A stretch of 64,000 nt of DNA from Capnocytophaga bilenii (GCF_017565765.1 NZ_JAGDYP010000004.1:160606-224605); one strand, 5' to 3'; positions 1 to 8,285 are shown, counted from the first letter of the stretch. Notes: generated by a model not told the origin, from the letters alone. Program-made: numbers and translations.

Positions 1-496
1 GTACTAAAAGAAGCCCAAAAACAATGCTTATGGTAGCAAAAGTATCCGATTGTAAGTGTTTCCCAGCACTCATTAGCACCAAAGAGTTTTCTTTCTTACC
101 TTTTTGGTACGAAATATACCCCATAATGTAGTTTACTACTGCTGTAGAAGCAAAAAGAGCTATTCCCCAGTCTAATTTATCTAAGTTGATGCCGAAAATG
201 ATAGCCGAAATCGCTTCTATAAGTATCAATATACCTGCTAAAACAATCAAGATGCCCTCAATTCCTGAGGTTACGAACTCTACTTTGCCGTGCCCATAGG
301 GGTGGTCGGTGTCGCGTGGTTTAGCACACAAGTGCAGCGAATACCACCCCATAAAGGCAGCTACAATATTCACTGTACTTTCCATAGTATCTGAGAAAAT
401 AGCATTAGAGCCCGTAATGCGCCACGCTATTAGTTTTATCCCAAAAAGTACCACCCCTAGTAGGGTTACCAACTTCTGAAACTGCAAACTCTTCAT
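1..496 (-). CDS. Cation diffusion facilitator family transporter (partial, N-terminal 165 residues)
   Basis: Read by hand from the reverse strand; the ATG is at 496 and the gene runs off the left edge. CDF proteins export divalent metals such as Zn, Fe or Mn across the inner membrane in exchange for protons. The visible part has the CDF hallmarks: a first membrane helix, the metal-site segment SNAIFSDTMESTVNIVAA in the second helix, the loop motif HPYGHGKVEF, then two more hydrophobic helices and the start of a fifth (SAGKHLQSDTFATI). Only 3 bases separate it from the alkaline phosphatase stop, so the two are likely cotranscribed. The metal specificity cannot be told from this part. Confidence 0.88.
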   Translation of the reverse strand, partial: MKSLQFQKLVTLLGVVLFGIKLIAWRITGSNAIFSDTMESTVNIVAAFMGWYSLHLCAKPRDTDHPYGHGKVEFVTSGIEGILIVLAGILILIEAISAIIFGINLDKLDWGIALFASTAVVNYIMGYISYQKGKKENSLVLMSAGKHLQSDTFATISIVFGLLLV

Positions 497-499
497 CTA

Positions 500-1909
500 C
501 TAACGACTTACTTCAGCTACTTCCAACAAGAACGTATGCAGTTCGGTATTGCGCATAAAAGGTTTCAGTTTTTCGCTACCAGGTCCGTACATTCCCAGTT
601 CGGTATAGTCTGATGAGTGATCCATACTTATCCAGCCCACCGAAGTGTGTGCTTTTTGTATTTCGGCAAAAAGACGATAAGGCAGATGCTTGTAGTTATA
701 CAATCCATCTTCTTTTCTTTCAGTTTTAGCGTAATATCCCAATAATTCTTTAGCCTGTTCCTCGCTGATAGTCATACCACCACAATGCTGAGCCACGTGT
801 TCTTTTACTTTGGCTACCGAGTCGTTAGCGTTTATTTGTTGTAATATCCAGTCGTTAGAATGTGTGAATTTTTGGAGTCTATCAAAATTGTCGTTACACT
901 CTTTACCATAGATAAGTCCGGGGTTGGCATTGCCGTGGTCGGAAGTAATAACAACTAGAGTGTTACCATCAGCTTTGGCAAAGTCTAAAGCTACTTTTAC
1001 AGCCTCATCAAAAGCTACTTGGTCGTAAAGTAGTGCGCCAATGTCGTTGCCGTGAGCAGCCCAATCTACCTTACCGCCTTCCACTTGTATTACAAAGCCA
1101 TTAGGGTGGTTTTTAAGCTGGTCTATAGCCTTAGCAGTCATTTCGGCAAGAGTAGGAATAGAAGCCTGTTCTTCAGCGCTTTGAGCGCGGTCTATAGAAT
1201 AAGGAAGTGCTTCCTCAGCAAATACACCATACAAAGGCTTGTTGGCAGGAGCTTTTAGCATTTCGTTGCGCGTGCGAGCTATGGTATAGCCTTTCTTTTT
1301 CAGCATATCAAAAACATCTTTTTTGTCTTTGCGTTGTGCAGCATCAAAGTAATTACTACCACCCCCTAACATCACGTCCAAGCCTAATTCGGTGTAGTTG
1401 AGGGCAATTTCATTCATTGCATTGCGGCTTTTGCTCCAAGTACAGAATCCAGCAGGAGTAGCGTGGGTAATCATCACGGTTGTTACACAGCCTACTTTTT
1501 TGCCAGCATTCTTAAACTTCTGTAAAATAGGCATATTCTCCTTGCCATTAGGACTTATATTCAAGCTACCATTATTTACTCGTACACCTCCGCCCCACGA
1601 TGAACTTGCTGCTGAAGAATCAGTTACTACCGAGCTTGCGGAAGCCATATCCATCAAGGCGCGTTGCCCAAGGTTACTTTCGTATAAATCCATCCAGCTT
1701 GAAGGGCGACCATATTTGCGTTTCAGATACAAATCAGCCATTACCATAGTGCCTGTGCTCATACCATCGCTCACCAAAAAGATAATATTTTTAGTACGTT
1801 TGTTGCGATGAGCTTCGCCCATTGTTTGTGCTTTTAGGTCGAATGAAGGTAGTATCAATCCGCCTAAAGCTGCTAATGTTCCGTTTTTAAAAAATGCTCT
1901 TCTTTTCAT
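500..1909 (-). CDS. Alkaline phosphatase, exported
   Basis: 469 residues, normal length for a PhoA-type alkaline phosphatase, which releases phosphate from monoesters outside the inner membrane. The N-terminus RRAFFKNG followed by a hydrophobic stretch resembles a Tat signal. Visible active-site parts: the metal-binding SDGM (Asp48), nucleophile segment TDSSAA (Ser98 by analogy with PhoA Ser102), a metal-ligand block EGGKVDWAAHGND, and ITSDHGN. It lies 8 bases after the small 56-residue gene and 3 bases before the cation efflux gene, so it is probably in one transcript. The start codon and its upstream sequence lie in a 31-bp direct repeat shared with the gene at 2093-2545. Confidence 0.93.
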   Translation of the reverse strand: MKRRAFFKNGTLAALGGLILPSFDLKAQTMGEAHRNKRTKNIIFLVSDGMSTGTMVMADLYLKRKYGRPSSWMDLYESNLGQRALMDMASASSVVTDSSAASSSWGGGVRVNNGSLNISPNGKENMPILQKFKNAGKKVGCVTTVMITHATPAGFCTWSKSRNAMNEIALNYTELGLDVMLGGGSNYFDAAQRKDKKDVFDMLKKKGYTIARTRNEMLKAPANKPLYGVFAEEALPYSIDRAQSAEEQASIPTLAEMTAKAIDQLKNHPNGFVIQVEGGKVDWAAHGNDIGALLYDQVAFDEAVKVALDFAKADGNTLVVITSDHGNANPGLIYGKECNDNFDRLQKFTHSNDWILQQINANDSVAKVKEHVAQHCGGMTISEEQAKELLGYYAKTERKEDGLYNYKHLPYRLFAEIQKAHTSVGWISMDHSSDYTELGMYGPGSEKLKPFMRNTELHTFLLEVAEVSR

Positions 1910-1934
1910 AATCTTGTTATAAGATGTTTAATTT
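1904..1934. repeat. 31-bp direct repeat, copy 1
   Basis: The 31 bases here are identical to 2540-2570 (offset 636). This copy covers the start codon of the alkaline phosphatase gene, its upstream spacer, and the stop codon and last residues of the 56-residue gene. The two copies bracket the two-gene unknown module. Confidence 0.9.
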
Positions 1935-2087
1935 TTCCTTTAATTCTGCAGGAAATTTGGCACGTTGCAAGAGTTCTTCTGCAAGAGCTAATTTCTTAGG
2001 AAAAAGAACTTTTCCTTTAAACTTATCAAGTTTTTTATCTATTTTTACTAAAGGTGTTTTTGTCTTGTTTAAATCTTGGACACTCAT
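1917..2087 (-). CDS. Small hypothetical protein (56 aa), partner of the DUF6934-like gene
   Basis: A 56-residue lysine- and leucine-rich protein starting MSVQDLNKTKTPLVKIDKKL and ending EKLNIL. It begins 5 bases after the stop of the 2093-2545 gene and stops 7 bases before the phosphatase start. The tight spacing, matching strand and intact frame support a real gene. I do not recognise a family. Its size and basic helical character fit the small partner of a toxin-antitoxin-like or other two-gene module, which is inference. Its last codons lie in the 31-bp direct repeat. Confidence 0.65.
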   Translation of the reverse strand: MSVQDLNKTKTPLVKIDKKLDKFKGKVLFPKKLALAEELLQRAKFPAELKEKLNIL

Positions 2088-2092
2088 AATAA

Positions 2093-2545
2093 TTAGTTGT
2101 TTTTTCGGGTTACTAAAAAGCCTATATAATCTTCACCTAAAATAAACTCTTCAAAGATTTCATCTTCTTTTCTCAAACCATAAACATAAAAGTCTTTTTT
2201 CAATTCTTCCAAGTTATTAGAAATTCCCATTCTATATAGGCGAGTTCTTGCTTCGGTACTTCCTGTTGCAAAAACATTAGATTGTTTATATTTATTAGTA
2301 AAAGCATAAAGTGTAGAAACTACAGTTGCTAATACTTTCTGACCATCACCATTATTGCTTCTTACTTCATCGTCAATTTCATTAGTTTCCTCATTGTAAT
2401 CGCCAAAACCCAAATTGAAAAAACCTTCTACTGACATTTCAGTGTACTGAACCATTTTCTTGATTTTTCCTTTTCGTCCAACACTTTCAAACATAAAAGA
2501 ATGTAGTTCATTTTCAGCAGAATAATTATATCTTGGATATTTCAT
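2093..2545 (-). CDS. Hypothetical protein, resembles DUF6934 family
   Basis: 150 residues, soluble, no signal peptide. The pattern of an N-terminal Tyr-rich segment, then FESVGRKGKIKKMVQYT, GFGDYNEETNEIDD, a VLATVVSTLYAFTNKY helix and GSTEARTRLYRMGISNN matches what I recall of DUF6934, a Bacteroidota family without known function. The family assignment is from memory. It is followed by a 56-residue gene on the same strand. Both are enclosed by 31-bp direct repeats between thiL and the phosphatase gene, which suggests a module that has been inserted or duplicated in. Confidence 0.6.
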   Translation of the reverse strand: MKYPRYNYSAENELHSFMFESVGRKGKIKKMVQYTEMSVEGFFNLGFGDYNEETNEIDDEVRSNNGDGQKVLATVVSTLYAFTNKYKQSNVFATGSTEARTRLYRMGISNNLEELKKDFYVYGLRKEDEIFEEFILGEDYIGFLVTRKNN

Positions 2546-2570
2546 AATCTTGTTATAAGATGTTTAATTT
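2540..2570. repeat. 31-bp direct repeat, copy 2
   Basis: Identical to 1904-1934. It covers the start codon of the DUF6934-like gene and its upstream region, so both the inserted gene and the phosphatase share the same start context. Confidence 0.9.
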
Positions 2571-2587
2571 CTCCATTTTGTATTTCA

Positions 2588-3637
2588 TTAATCTTTGCTT
2601 AAAGCGTTCCACCCTCTTGCTATTATAGGGATAAACTGTCCTGCACGGGTTACCAAGTTTACGCCATCGTCTTTAGGGGTGATATGACCAATCACACTAA
2701 AGTGCGGATTGCCCTTTATCTTGTCGTAATCTGCTTGAGCAATGGTAAAAAGCAATTCGTAATCTTCGCCTCCACTGAGGGCAATGGTAGTACTATCTAA
2801 ATTAAACTCCTCGCAGGTACTAATCACTTGGGGGTCAAGAGGTATTTTATCTTCGTAAAGCCTACAACCTACGCCCGATTGACTACAAATATGCAGTATT
2901 TCGGACGAAAGCCCATCGCTTACATCCATCATAGCGGTAGGTTTTACCCCCAATGCCTTTAGCAAGGGTGGAATATCCTTGCGAGCTTCGGGTTTCAGCT
3001 GTCGTTCCAAGATATAAGTATACATATCAAGGTCGGGTTGTGAATGCGGATTAACTTGAAATACAGCTTTTTCGCGTTCTAATATCTGCAATCCCATATA
3101 AGCCCCTCCGATGTCGCCTGTCAGGACGATAAGGTCGTTTTCTTTAGCTCCATTGCGGTATACAAGTTCATCTTCTTGCGCTTCACCTATCGCTGTAACC
3201 GAAATGATAAGTCCGCGAGTAGAAGAAGTTGTATCTCCTCCTACCAAATCAACCTCATAGCGCTCGCAAGCCAAGTAGATACCAGCATAAAGCTCTTCCA
3301 AAGCCTCCAACGGGAAACGATTAGAAACTGCAATTGATACTGTTATTTGGGTAGCACGAGCGTTCATTGCGTAAATATCGGATACATTTACAGAAACTGC
3401 TTTATAGCCCAAGTGTTTCAGTGGCACATAGCTAAGGTCAAAATGGACGCCCTCAATGAGCAGGTCGGTTGATACGACTGTTTTTTTATCATCAAAATTC
3501 ATTACCGCAGCATCATCTCCTATTCCTTTTAGGGTTGAAGGCTGCTTTGTTTTGAAGTCGGCAGTTAAGTGAGCAATCAGTCCAAACTCACCTAAGTCGC
3601 TCAGCTGGGTGCGATGTGGAGTTTTATCTTCTATCAT
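2588..3637 (-). CDS. thiL: Thiamine-monophosphate kinase
   Basis: 349 residues, within the usual range. ThiL phosphorylates thiamine monophosphate to thiamine diphosphate, the last step of cofactor synthesis, in the cytoplasm. Family marks are visible: GIGDDAAV (residues 38-45), STDLLIEGVHF (57-66), a VGGDTTSS block and DVSDGLS near residue 240, all parts of the AIR-synthase-like ATP and Mg site. The start overlaps the upstream DinB-like gene by 4 bases (translational coupling). No other thiamine genes are in the window. Confidence 0.96.
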   Translation of the reverse strand: MIEDKTPHRTQLSDLGEFGLIAHLTADFKTKQPSTLKGIGDDAAVMNFDDKKTVVSTDLLIEGVHFDLSYVPLKHLGYKAVSVNVSDIYAMNARATQITVSIAVSNRFPLEALEELYAGIYLACERYEVDLVGGDTTSSTRGLIISVTAIGEAQEDELVYRNGAKENDLIVLTGDIGGAYMGLQILEREKAVFQVNPHSQPDLDMYTYILERQLKPEARKDIPPLLKALGVKPTAMMDVSDGLSSEILHICSQSGVGCRLYEDKIPLDPQVISTCEEFNLDSTTIALSGGEDYELLFTIAQADYDKIKGNPHFSVIGHITPKDDGVNLVTRAGQFIPIIARGWNALSKD

Positions 3638-4098
3638 TTAGCAAAATAGTTTAAAGCAATCACCACCCCAAGGTGCATTCCTTCGTGAGTATTATTAAAG
3701 TTGATAGCATCTTCAATACAAGTGAGCGTATAGCCATAGCTGGTGGTATAAGGGGTAAAGTTGCTGAATACCCCACGCTCATAGTCAGCTTGCAGTTGTT
3801 TTTGAGTACTGATAAGCAAGGCGCGTAGCGATTGTATTTCTTCGGCTGTAGGCACGTGCCCATCGGGGTGAGTACCTTTTTTGTAAGTTTCTATAAACTC
3901 ATCGACAACTACGGGTTTCACCCCTGATAGTTTATAACAAAGAATTTGCTGAGTTGCTACACAATGAGCAATATTCCAAAGAATACTATTGTGAAAACCA
4001 GCAGGTATCTGTGCTAATTTTTCAGGTGATACATTTTCTAAATAGGTAAGTAGGTTGTTGCGAGTAGCCAAGTGTAAGGCAAATACTTGTTCTGTCAT
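3634..4098 (-). CDS. DinB-superfamily protein
   Basis: 154 residues forming a predicted four-helix protein. The three histidines typical of the DinB metal site are present: His45 in NIAH, and His138 and His142 in THEGMH. DinB-fold proteins are often metal-dependent thiol transferases or of unknown role; the substrate is unknown here. It overlaps thiL by 4 bases and is first in the minus-strand cluster behind a good Bacteroidota promoter at 4158-4187. Confidence 0.85.
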   Translation of the reverse strand: MTEQVFALHLATRNNLLTYLENVSPEKLAQIPAGFHNSILWNIAHCVATQQILCYKLSGVKPVVVDEFIETYKKGTHPDGHVPTAEEIQSLRALLISTQKQLQADYERGVFSNFTPYTTSYGYTLTCIEDAINFNNTHEGMHLGVVIALNYFAK

Positions 4099-4157
4099 AT
4101 TATTTAGTTATTAGTATAAAGTTGTTAGGTGCGAGCTGCATAGGCAGTTTCTATCGG

Positions 4158-4187
4158 CAAAGGTACGAAATAATGTTTAATTGTCAA
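4158..4187 (-). promoter_or_regulatory. Bacteroidota-type promoter for the DinB-thiL cluster
   Basis: On the minus strand the -7 element TACCTTTG (4158-4165) is preceded after exactly 19 bases by TTG (4185-4187). It lies about 60 bases before the DinB-like start. Confidence 0.7.
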
Positions 4188-4229
4188 TGATTGATGATTA
4201 ATTTTTCTTACTAATTTTTAAACGAATGG

Positions 4230-4270
4230 TAAGGGGAAGATAAGGGGAAGATAAGGGGAAGATAAGGGGT
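4230..4270. repeat. 11-bp tandem repeat TAAGGGGAAGA
   Basis: Three full copies plus a partial of the 11-base unit, directly tandem. It opens the repeat-filled spacer that runs to about 4660. Confidence 0.85.
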
Positions 4271-4280
4271 GAGTGGGGGA

Positions 4281-4327
4281 GAATTATGAATTTTGAATTA
4301 TGAATTTTGAATTATGAATTTTGAATT
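4281..4327. repeat. Heptad microsatellite GAATTWT
   Basis: About six to seven tandem 7-base units alternating GAATTAT and GAATTTT. The same heptad is found at about 36246-36260, 60050-60089, 60150-60169, 60362-60392 and 60562-60592. It is followed here by a short shared module GCTGCAAGCTTGCGCCAGC (4336-4354), also seen near 36268 and, diverged, near 60127. Confidence 0.8.
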
Positions 4328-4368
4328 GGGCACAAGCTGCAAGCTTGCGCCAGCGAGGGAGAACCTTG

Positions 4369-4412
4369 AGCGAAGGATAAGCGAAGGATAAGCGAAGGAT
4401 AAGCGAAGGATA
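4369..4412. repeat. Four tandem 11-bp units AGCGAAGGATA
   Basis: Four perfect tandem copies. Related 11-mers (AGCGAAGGATA and AGCGAAGGTTG) recur at 4502-4534 and 4564-4596, and in reverse orientation at 32821-32845 and near 60310-60345. Confidence 0.85.
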
Positions 4413-4455
4413 GTCGACGAGCTGGCACAGCCGAGTATGTGACGAAGGTTGAACA

Positions 4456-4486
4456 ACTTTGTCAAACTCTGAAAGTTTGACAAAGT
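4456..4486. repeat. Perfect 13-bp-stem hairpin, type T:A (copy 1)
   Basis: ACTTTGTCAAACT, loop CTGAA, then the perfect complement AGTTTGACAAAGT. It has no T-run after it, so it is not a standard terminator. It recurs at 4600-4630 and, with a paired base change, three times at 60 kb. Confidence 0.9.
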
Positions 4487-4523
4487 GTGTGGCGCATAGT
4501 AAGCGAAGGATAAGCGAAGGATA

Positions 4524-4563
4524 AGCGAAGGAAAGTCGGCGAGCTGGCACAGCCGAGTATGTG
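4524..4563 (+). repeat. 40-bp interspersed repeat core (copy 1)
   Basis: The 40 bases ending in GAGCTGGCACAGCCGAGTAT and GTG are identical, in reverse orientation, to 32847-32886 and 60504-60543. A near-identical copy is at 32786-32825, a diverged one at 4413-4444, and more distant relatives lie in each 110-bp unit at 48.5 kb. Confidence 0.9.
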
Positions 4564-4599
4564 ACGAAGGTTGAGCGAAGGTTGAGCGAAGGTTGAACA

Positions 4600-4630
4600 A
4601 CTTTGTCAAACTCTGAAAGTTTGACAAAGT
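4600..4630. repeat. Perfect 13-bp-stem hairpin, type T:A (copy 2)
   Basis: Same sequence as 4456-4486. A half-site AGTTTGACAAAGT follows at 4648-4660. From 4661 to the promoter near 4782 the spacer is AT-rich without further repeats I can name, apart from GCGAGTTGTACTATAAA at 4680, which resembles the GCAATTGTACTAT core seen at 47.9 and 60.3 kb. Confidence 0.9.
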
Positions 4631-4781
4631 GTGGGAGGGGGAAGAGAAGTTTGACAAAGTAGGGAGGCAAAGAGGGAGTGCGAGTTGTACTATAAATATA
4701 ATCTATATTATAGCTATAATTTATGGAAAATCAGTGTTAAAAAATGTTAATAAAAAAAAAAACGATTTAAACATCAATTTT

Positions 4782-4816
4782 TTTGATAGTTTATTGGAAA
4801 AAAGTTGTATCTTTGC
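4782..4816 (+). promoter_or_regulatory. Probable promoter for the lipoprotein pair
   Basis: A -7 element TATCTTTG (4809-4816) with TTTG 23 bases upstream (4782-4785). The spacing is at the long end for this promoter class; the -7 match is perfect. The gene starts 28 bases later. Confidence 0.55.
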
Positions 4817-4843
4817 CGCAGAAAATTTTAAAAACATTTCAGA

Positions 4844-5452
4844 ATGAAAAAAGTAACTTTTTTGGCTGGGCTTATCATCGCCCTTGTACTTACCGCTTGT
4901 GGTAAAAAAAACACACCATTTGGTGAGGAACTCCTTAGCGAAGTTTCTATCAACAACGCTAAACAAATCCTTACCAATCCTCCTTTTGCTGATAAGCAAT
5001 TCCGTTGGATAGAAATCAGAACCAATGGTGCGCTTAACTCAGACTTCCACGAATTGGAAGCAAAATACGAAGATCCTGCTGCTGGTGGGAAACTCGTAGT
5101 GCAAAAACAAGACAGCTCTTCAGGCTTGGGCGACCCTACCGTTAGCACTATTCCTGAAATAAACAAAAACTTTGAACTTTTCAAAGTTTCTGAACTTGAC
5201 TTTACTAAAGTATTGAGCCAAGCTAAAGGGGCTATTGAGTTCCTTAGCAGTTTGCAAGACGCTAAAGAGTACGAAAATTTCAACGTAAACAAGATTAGCA
5301 TTGAAAAGTTGGACGGTAAAATCGTTACTACTTACGGAATTGATATGACTAAAAAAGGTGAAGGTACTCAACGCCAAGGTAGAAAACGCGTTACTAACTA
5401 CTACACGCTTACAATAAAACTTGTAGACGGTGGTAAATATGAAATAGACTAA
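4844..5452 (+). CDS. Hypothetical lipoprotein
   Basis: 202 residues. The N-terminus MKKVTFLAGLIIALVLTACG is a classical SPII signal with lipobox LTAC, so the mature protein is membrane-anchored, probably in the outer membrane or periplasm. The rest is soluble, mixed alpha/beta and rich in Lys and Glu; I do not recognise a domain. A second lipoprotein gene follows after 11 bases, so they form an operon with a promoter just upstream. Confidence 0.8.
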   Translation: MKKVTFLAGLIIALVLTACGKKNTPFGEELLSEVSINNAKQILTNPPFADKQFRWIEIRTNGALNSDFHELEAKYEDPAAGGKLVVQKQDSSSGLGDPTVSTIPEINKNFELFKVSELDFTKVLSQAKGAIEFLSSLQDAKEYENFNVNKISIEKLDGKIVTTYGIDMTKKGEGTQRQGRKRVTNYYTLTIKLVDGGKYEID

Positions 5453-5463
5453 TAAGTAGAACG

Positions 5464-6057
5464 ATGAAAAAACTATTATCAGCTTTATTTGCATTGGCTT
5501 TGGCAAGCTGTGTGCCCAGCACTGGCAGCACTAACGCGAGCCTTACTTCTCCTGAAGGGCTAAAAGATGCTCAGGCTCTTTTGGCAGATAACTTTGCTAA
5601 ATATGACGGGAAGATAGTGGCTGTAGGCTTTAGTGTAGATGCTGACGACCATATAGATATGGTGGATGTAACCTATAAAGAAGGCAGTAAAGCTACTGCA
5701 GCTTCTTATGTAGTATATACCAAGCAAGTGATAGAATCTAACCCTTATGCAGGTTTGGAAGCAGAAAAGGGTTTAAAGGTAAGCGATTTTAAGGTTACTG
5801 AACTTACTTCTTTGGTAGAAAAAGCAAAAGCTCTTATTGCTGAAAAAGATAAGAACTTTACTGATTTCCGCGCTCATAAGTTGGAATACGAAGTACAAGC
5901 TGATGGCAGCTTGCTTACACGCTTTGTGGTATATGCCAACAATGCTAATACTTCTTATTTTGGCAAACGCGTAGATGCAGGAAAACCTGTATTTGCCTTC
6001 TCATTTGAAGCTGATACAGCGGGTAACGTAAAAGCAGTTTCGGGATTAGAACTATAA
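5464..6057 (+). CDS. Hypothetical lipoprotein
   Basis: 197 residues with an SPII-type signal (lipobox LASC around residue 16). No recognisable domain; the sequence is a soluble alpha/beta protein with regular Asp and Lys rich stretches. It resembles its upstream neighbour in architecture (signal, then a segment describing a single small domain) and may be an old duplicate, but I see no clear sequence identity. A strong hairpin follows at 6064-6106. Confidence 0.78.
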   Translation: MKKLLSALFALALASCVPSTGSTNASLTSPEGLKDAQALLADNFAKYDGKIVAVGFSVDADDHIDMVDVTYKEGSKATAASYVVYTKQVIESNPYAGLEAEKGLKVSDFKVTELTSLVEKAKALIAEKDKNFTDFRAHKLEYEVQADGSLLTRFVVYANNANTSYFGKRVDAGKPVFAFSFEADTAGNVKAVSGLEL

Positions 6058-6063
6058 TCATAG

Positions 6064-6106
6064 TTGAGGCTGTCTGAAAAACTTTTTTGGGCAGCCTCAA
6101 TTTTTT
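6064..6106 (+). terminator. Rho-independent terminator
   Basis: Stem TTGAGGCTG (6064-6072) with CAGCCTCAA (6092-6100) followed by six T. The loop carries GAAAAACTTTTTT, itself partly self-complementary. The following gene starts only 18 bases later, so some read-through is possible. Confidence 0.8.
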
Positions 6107-6123
6107 AAAACAAACATTTAATA

Positions 6124-7713
6124 ATGAATATTACAGAAGCTAAAGCACTCGTACTACAAGAGTGCCAACGTGAAAAGAAAATTACCATCCGCAACCTTGT
6201 AGTGGTTGCGGTTTTGGTTCTAATAGTAGTGGTTTTGGTGGTACTTTACGCACTGCCTTTTGTAACCCAATTTGCCAGCAACCTTGCCAGCTCTGCCAAC
6301 GAAAATCAGCCTTTTTATTACAAACTTATTATCCCATTGGTGATAGTAATGTCGTTATACTATCCTGTGATGCGCACTTGGACTGTATTCAATAGAAGGA
6401 AAAAGGTAGATGAGTTTTTTGCACAATTGGAACAAGGTGCTGAAGCGCGTATCCATAACGAAATTGAAAGTTACCTTACTGTAATTCCTTTAGGAAAAAT
6501 AAAATTTCAAATGGATGCTGTAACGCTCTTGCAGGTATCTATAGGCAGCAAAAACTACGAATTGCCCATCTATAAATACGCAGCAGCTGATGTGAAACGT
6601 GCTTTGAGCGCACCACAAGGTAGCGAAACTTACGACCAAGTGATGAAAGAGCTCTTCAATAAAGAAGCGACCACGGCTACCAGTGCCGCAACTACAACTA
6701 ATGAGCCTCCTATTACCTTGAAACCTGTAGAGGAATTTAGGCATTATGCCCAAGAGCATCTTGCTACTGACCTTACCGCTATGGAACAGGGGCGCAGCAC
6801 TAGCAAAAATATGTTGTACATACAGATGGCTTTTGCCATAGGGATAGTGGCTTTGGTGTTCTTTTTGTTTTCATCGGGGGTGTTCTCAGCAGGCAATTCT
6901 ACTGGCGTATTTATACTGATAGGGGGCTTTGTAGGGGTAACATTCTTGTGGAGTATGTTCTCTAAACGCTATGCTCAAAACAAAATGGCGGGTACTGCCG
7001 ATTATACCCAAGTAAAAAGCAAAGTGTTTGGCAAGTTGGTACATTACATCAGCGATAATTTCCAATACTTTGAAAAGGGACACGTGAATATAGGCGAATT
7101 CTTGTCGTCATACCTCTTTAAAGTGGAGCGTTACAACATCACAGGGGGCGACCAAATAGTGGGTAGATACAACGGCGTGCCTTTCCAATCGTGTAACCTT
7201 TCGGTTACTTATCGCCCGAACCTGCGCAACGAAAAAGAAGGCGATGATGTGGCTTTCTACGGCAATTTCTTTATGGCTCGTTCGCCTAAAACCTTTGAGC
7301 ACCCTATTGTTATTCACCCTAAAAAGAGTTTTTGGGGCGATATGAAGGACAACGAAATAAGTACTTATTTGAATATTGGAGGTGAAAAAATACGCCTTGA
7401 AGACCCTGAGTTTCAAAAGCTATTTGAGGTGTATTGCGATGACCAAATAACAGCGCGCTATGTGCTTACACCTGCCTTTATGGAACGCCTTAAAAAGCTG
7501 AACGAAAAGCACAAAGGCGAGGTGTATATAGGTATTAATAATGACAATATAGTTATAGCTACCAATCGTGGCAATGCCCTTATGAAAGCTGACTACTCGC
7601 CTACGGCTATGCTTTTCCAAAAGATAGATTTGGCAATGGTGGAAGATGTATATAGCGAGCTGGTAGCTCAATTGCAAATGATTGATACTTTGAAATTAGC
7701 AGATAACAAATAA
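6124..7713 (+). CDS. DUF3137-family membrane protein
   Basis: 529 residues. Two N-terminal membrane helices (about 23-48 and 67-84), a soluble domain, two further helices (about 231-248 and 258-277), then a large cytosolic-type C-terminal domain with the YNGVPFQSCNLSVTYR and FYGNFFMARSPKTF blocks of DUF3137. The function of the family is not known; it is regularly encoded beside LemA, as here, where LemA starts 11 bases downstream. That pairing supports a joint role at the inner membrane. Confidence 0.8.
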   Translation: MNITEAKALVLQECQREKKITIRNLVVVAVLVLIVVVLVVLYALPFVTQFASNLASSANENQPFYYKLIIPLVIVMSLYYPVMRTWTVFNRRKKVDEFFAQLEQGAEARIHNEIESYLTVIPLGKIKFQMDAVTLLQVSIGSKNYELPIYKYAAADVKRALSAPQGSETYDQVMKELFNKEATTATSAATTTNEPPITLKPVEEFRHYAQEHLATDLTAMEQGRSTSKNMLYIQMAFAIGIVALVFFLFSSGVFSAGNSTGVFILIGGFVGVTFLWSMFSKRYAQNKMAGTADYTQVKSKVFGKLVHYISDNFQYFEKGHVNIGEFLSSYLFKVERYNITGGDQIVGRYNGVPFQSCNLSVTYRPNLRNEKEGDDVAFYGNFFMARSPKTFEHPIVIHPKKSFWGDMKDNEISTYLNIGGEKIRLEDPEFQKLFEVYCDDQITARYVLTPAFMERLKKLNEKHKGEVYIGINNDNIVIATNRGNALMKADYSPTAMLFQKIDLAMVEDVYSELVAQLQMIDTLKLADNK

Positions 7714-7724
7714 ACGTAAGAAAA

Positions 7725-8282
7725 ATGATAGCAATAATTGTAGCGATTGCTATTGTTGTACTGCCACTGTTATACATAGTAGTACAATACAATAGCATTA
7801 CCCGTAGGCGTAACCAGATAGAGAATGCGATCTCGTCATTAGATTCGCTATTTATACAGCGTGCTGACTTGATACCTAACTTGGTAGAGACGGTAAAACA
7901 ATACGCTAATTTTGAGAAGGAAACACTCACCAAGATAGCCGAGCTTCGCCGTCCTAAAACTATAGGGGATATTACGGAGAACGATAACCCTTATGTGCAG
8001 ACTGATGAGGCTACGGTATCGCTAAAATCGTTTATGTTGCAGGCAGAGGCTTATCCTGACTTGAAGAGTAGTACGCAATTTACCTACTTGCAACGCCAGC
8101 TTACTGATTGTGAAGAACAAATAGCAGCAGGACGCCGATATTTGAGTGCCTCTATTACGGATTATAACGATAAAATAGTGGTGTTCCCGTCTAATCTTAT
8201 CGCTTCTCTTTTTGGGCTGAAGAAATACCAATGGCAATATGCTACTAAAGAGCAACGCGAAGCTGTGAAAGTAAAGTTTTAA
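7725..8282 (+). CDS. lemA: LemA family protein
   Basis: 185 residues, standard LemA length. One N-terminal membrane helix (about 2-20) is followed by the family signature NSITRRRNQIENAISSLDSL and FIQRADLIPNLVETVKQYA, then a long antiparallel helical domain. LemA proteins are membrane-anchored coiled-coil proteins of unclear function. It is in an operon with the upstream DUF3137 gene. Confidence 0.93.
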   Translation: MIAIIVAIAIVVLPLLYIVVQYNSITRRRNQIENAISSLDSLFIQRADLIPNLVETVKQYANFEKETLTKIAELRRPKTIGDITENDNPYVQTDEATVSLKSFMLQAEAYPDLKSSTQFTYLQRQLTDCEEQIAAGRRYLSASITDYNDKIVVFPSNLIASLFGLKKYQWQYATKEQREAVKVKF

Positions 8283-8285
8283 GTT

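Noticed and set aside
4456-4630. Hairpins as rho-independent terminators
   Set aside because: No T-run follows and they lie far from gene ends; they belong to an interspersed family.
4284-4670. Overlapping minus-strand reading frames of 119-128 codons in the repeat spacer
   Set aside because: They translate tandem repeats (SFAYPSLILR-type units) and hairpins; nothing protein-like.
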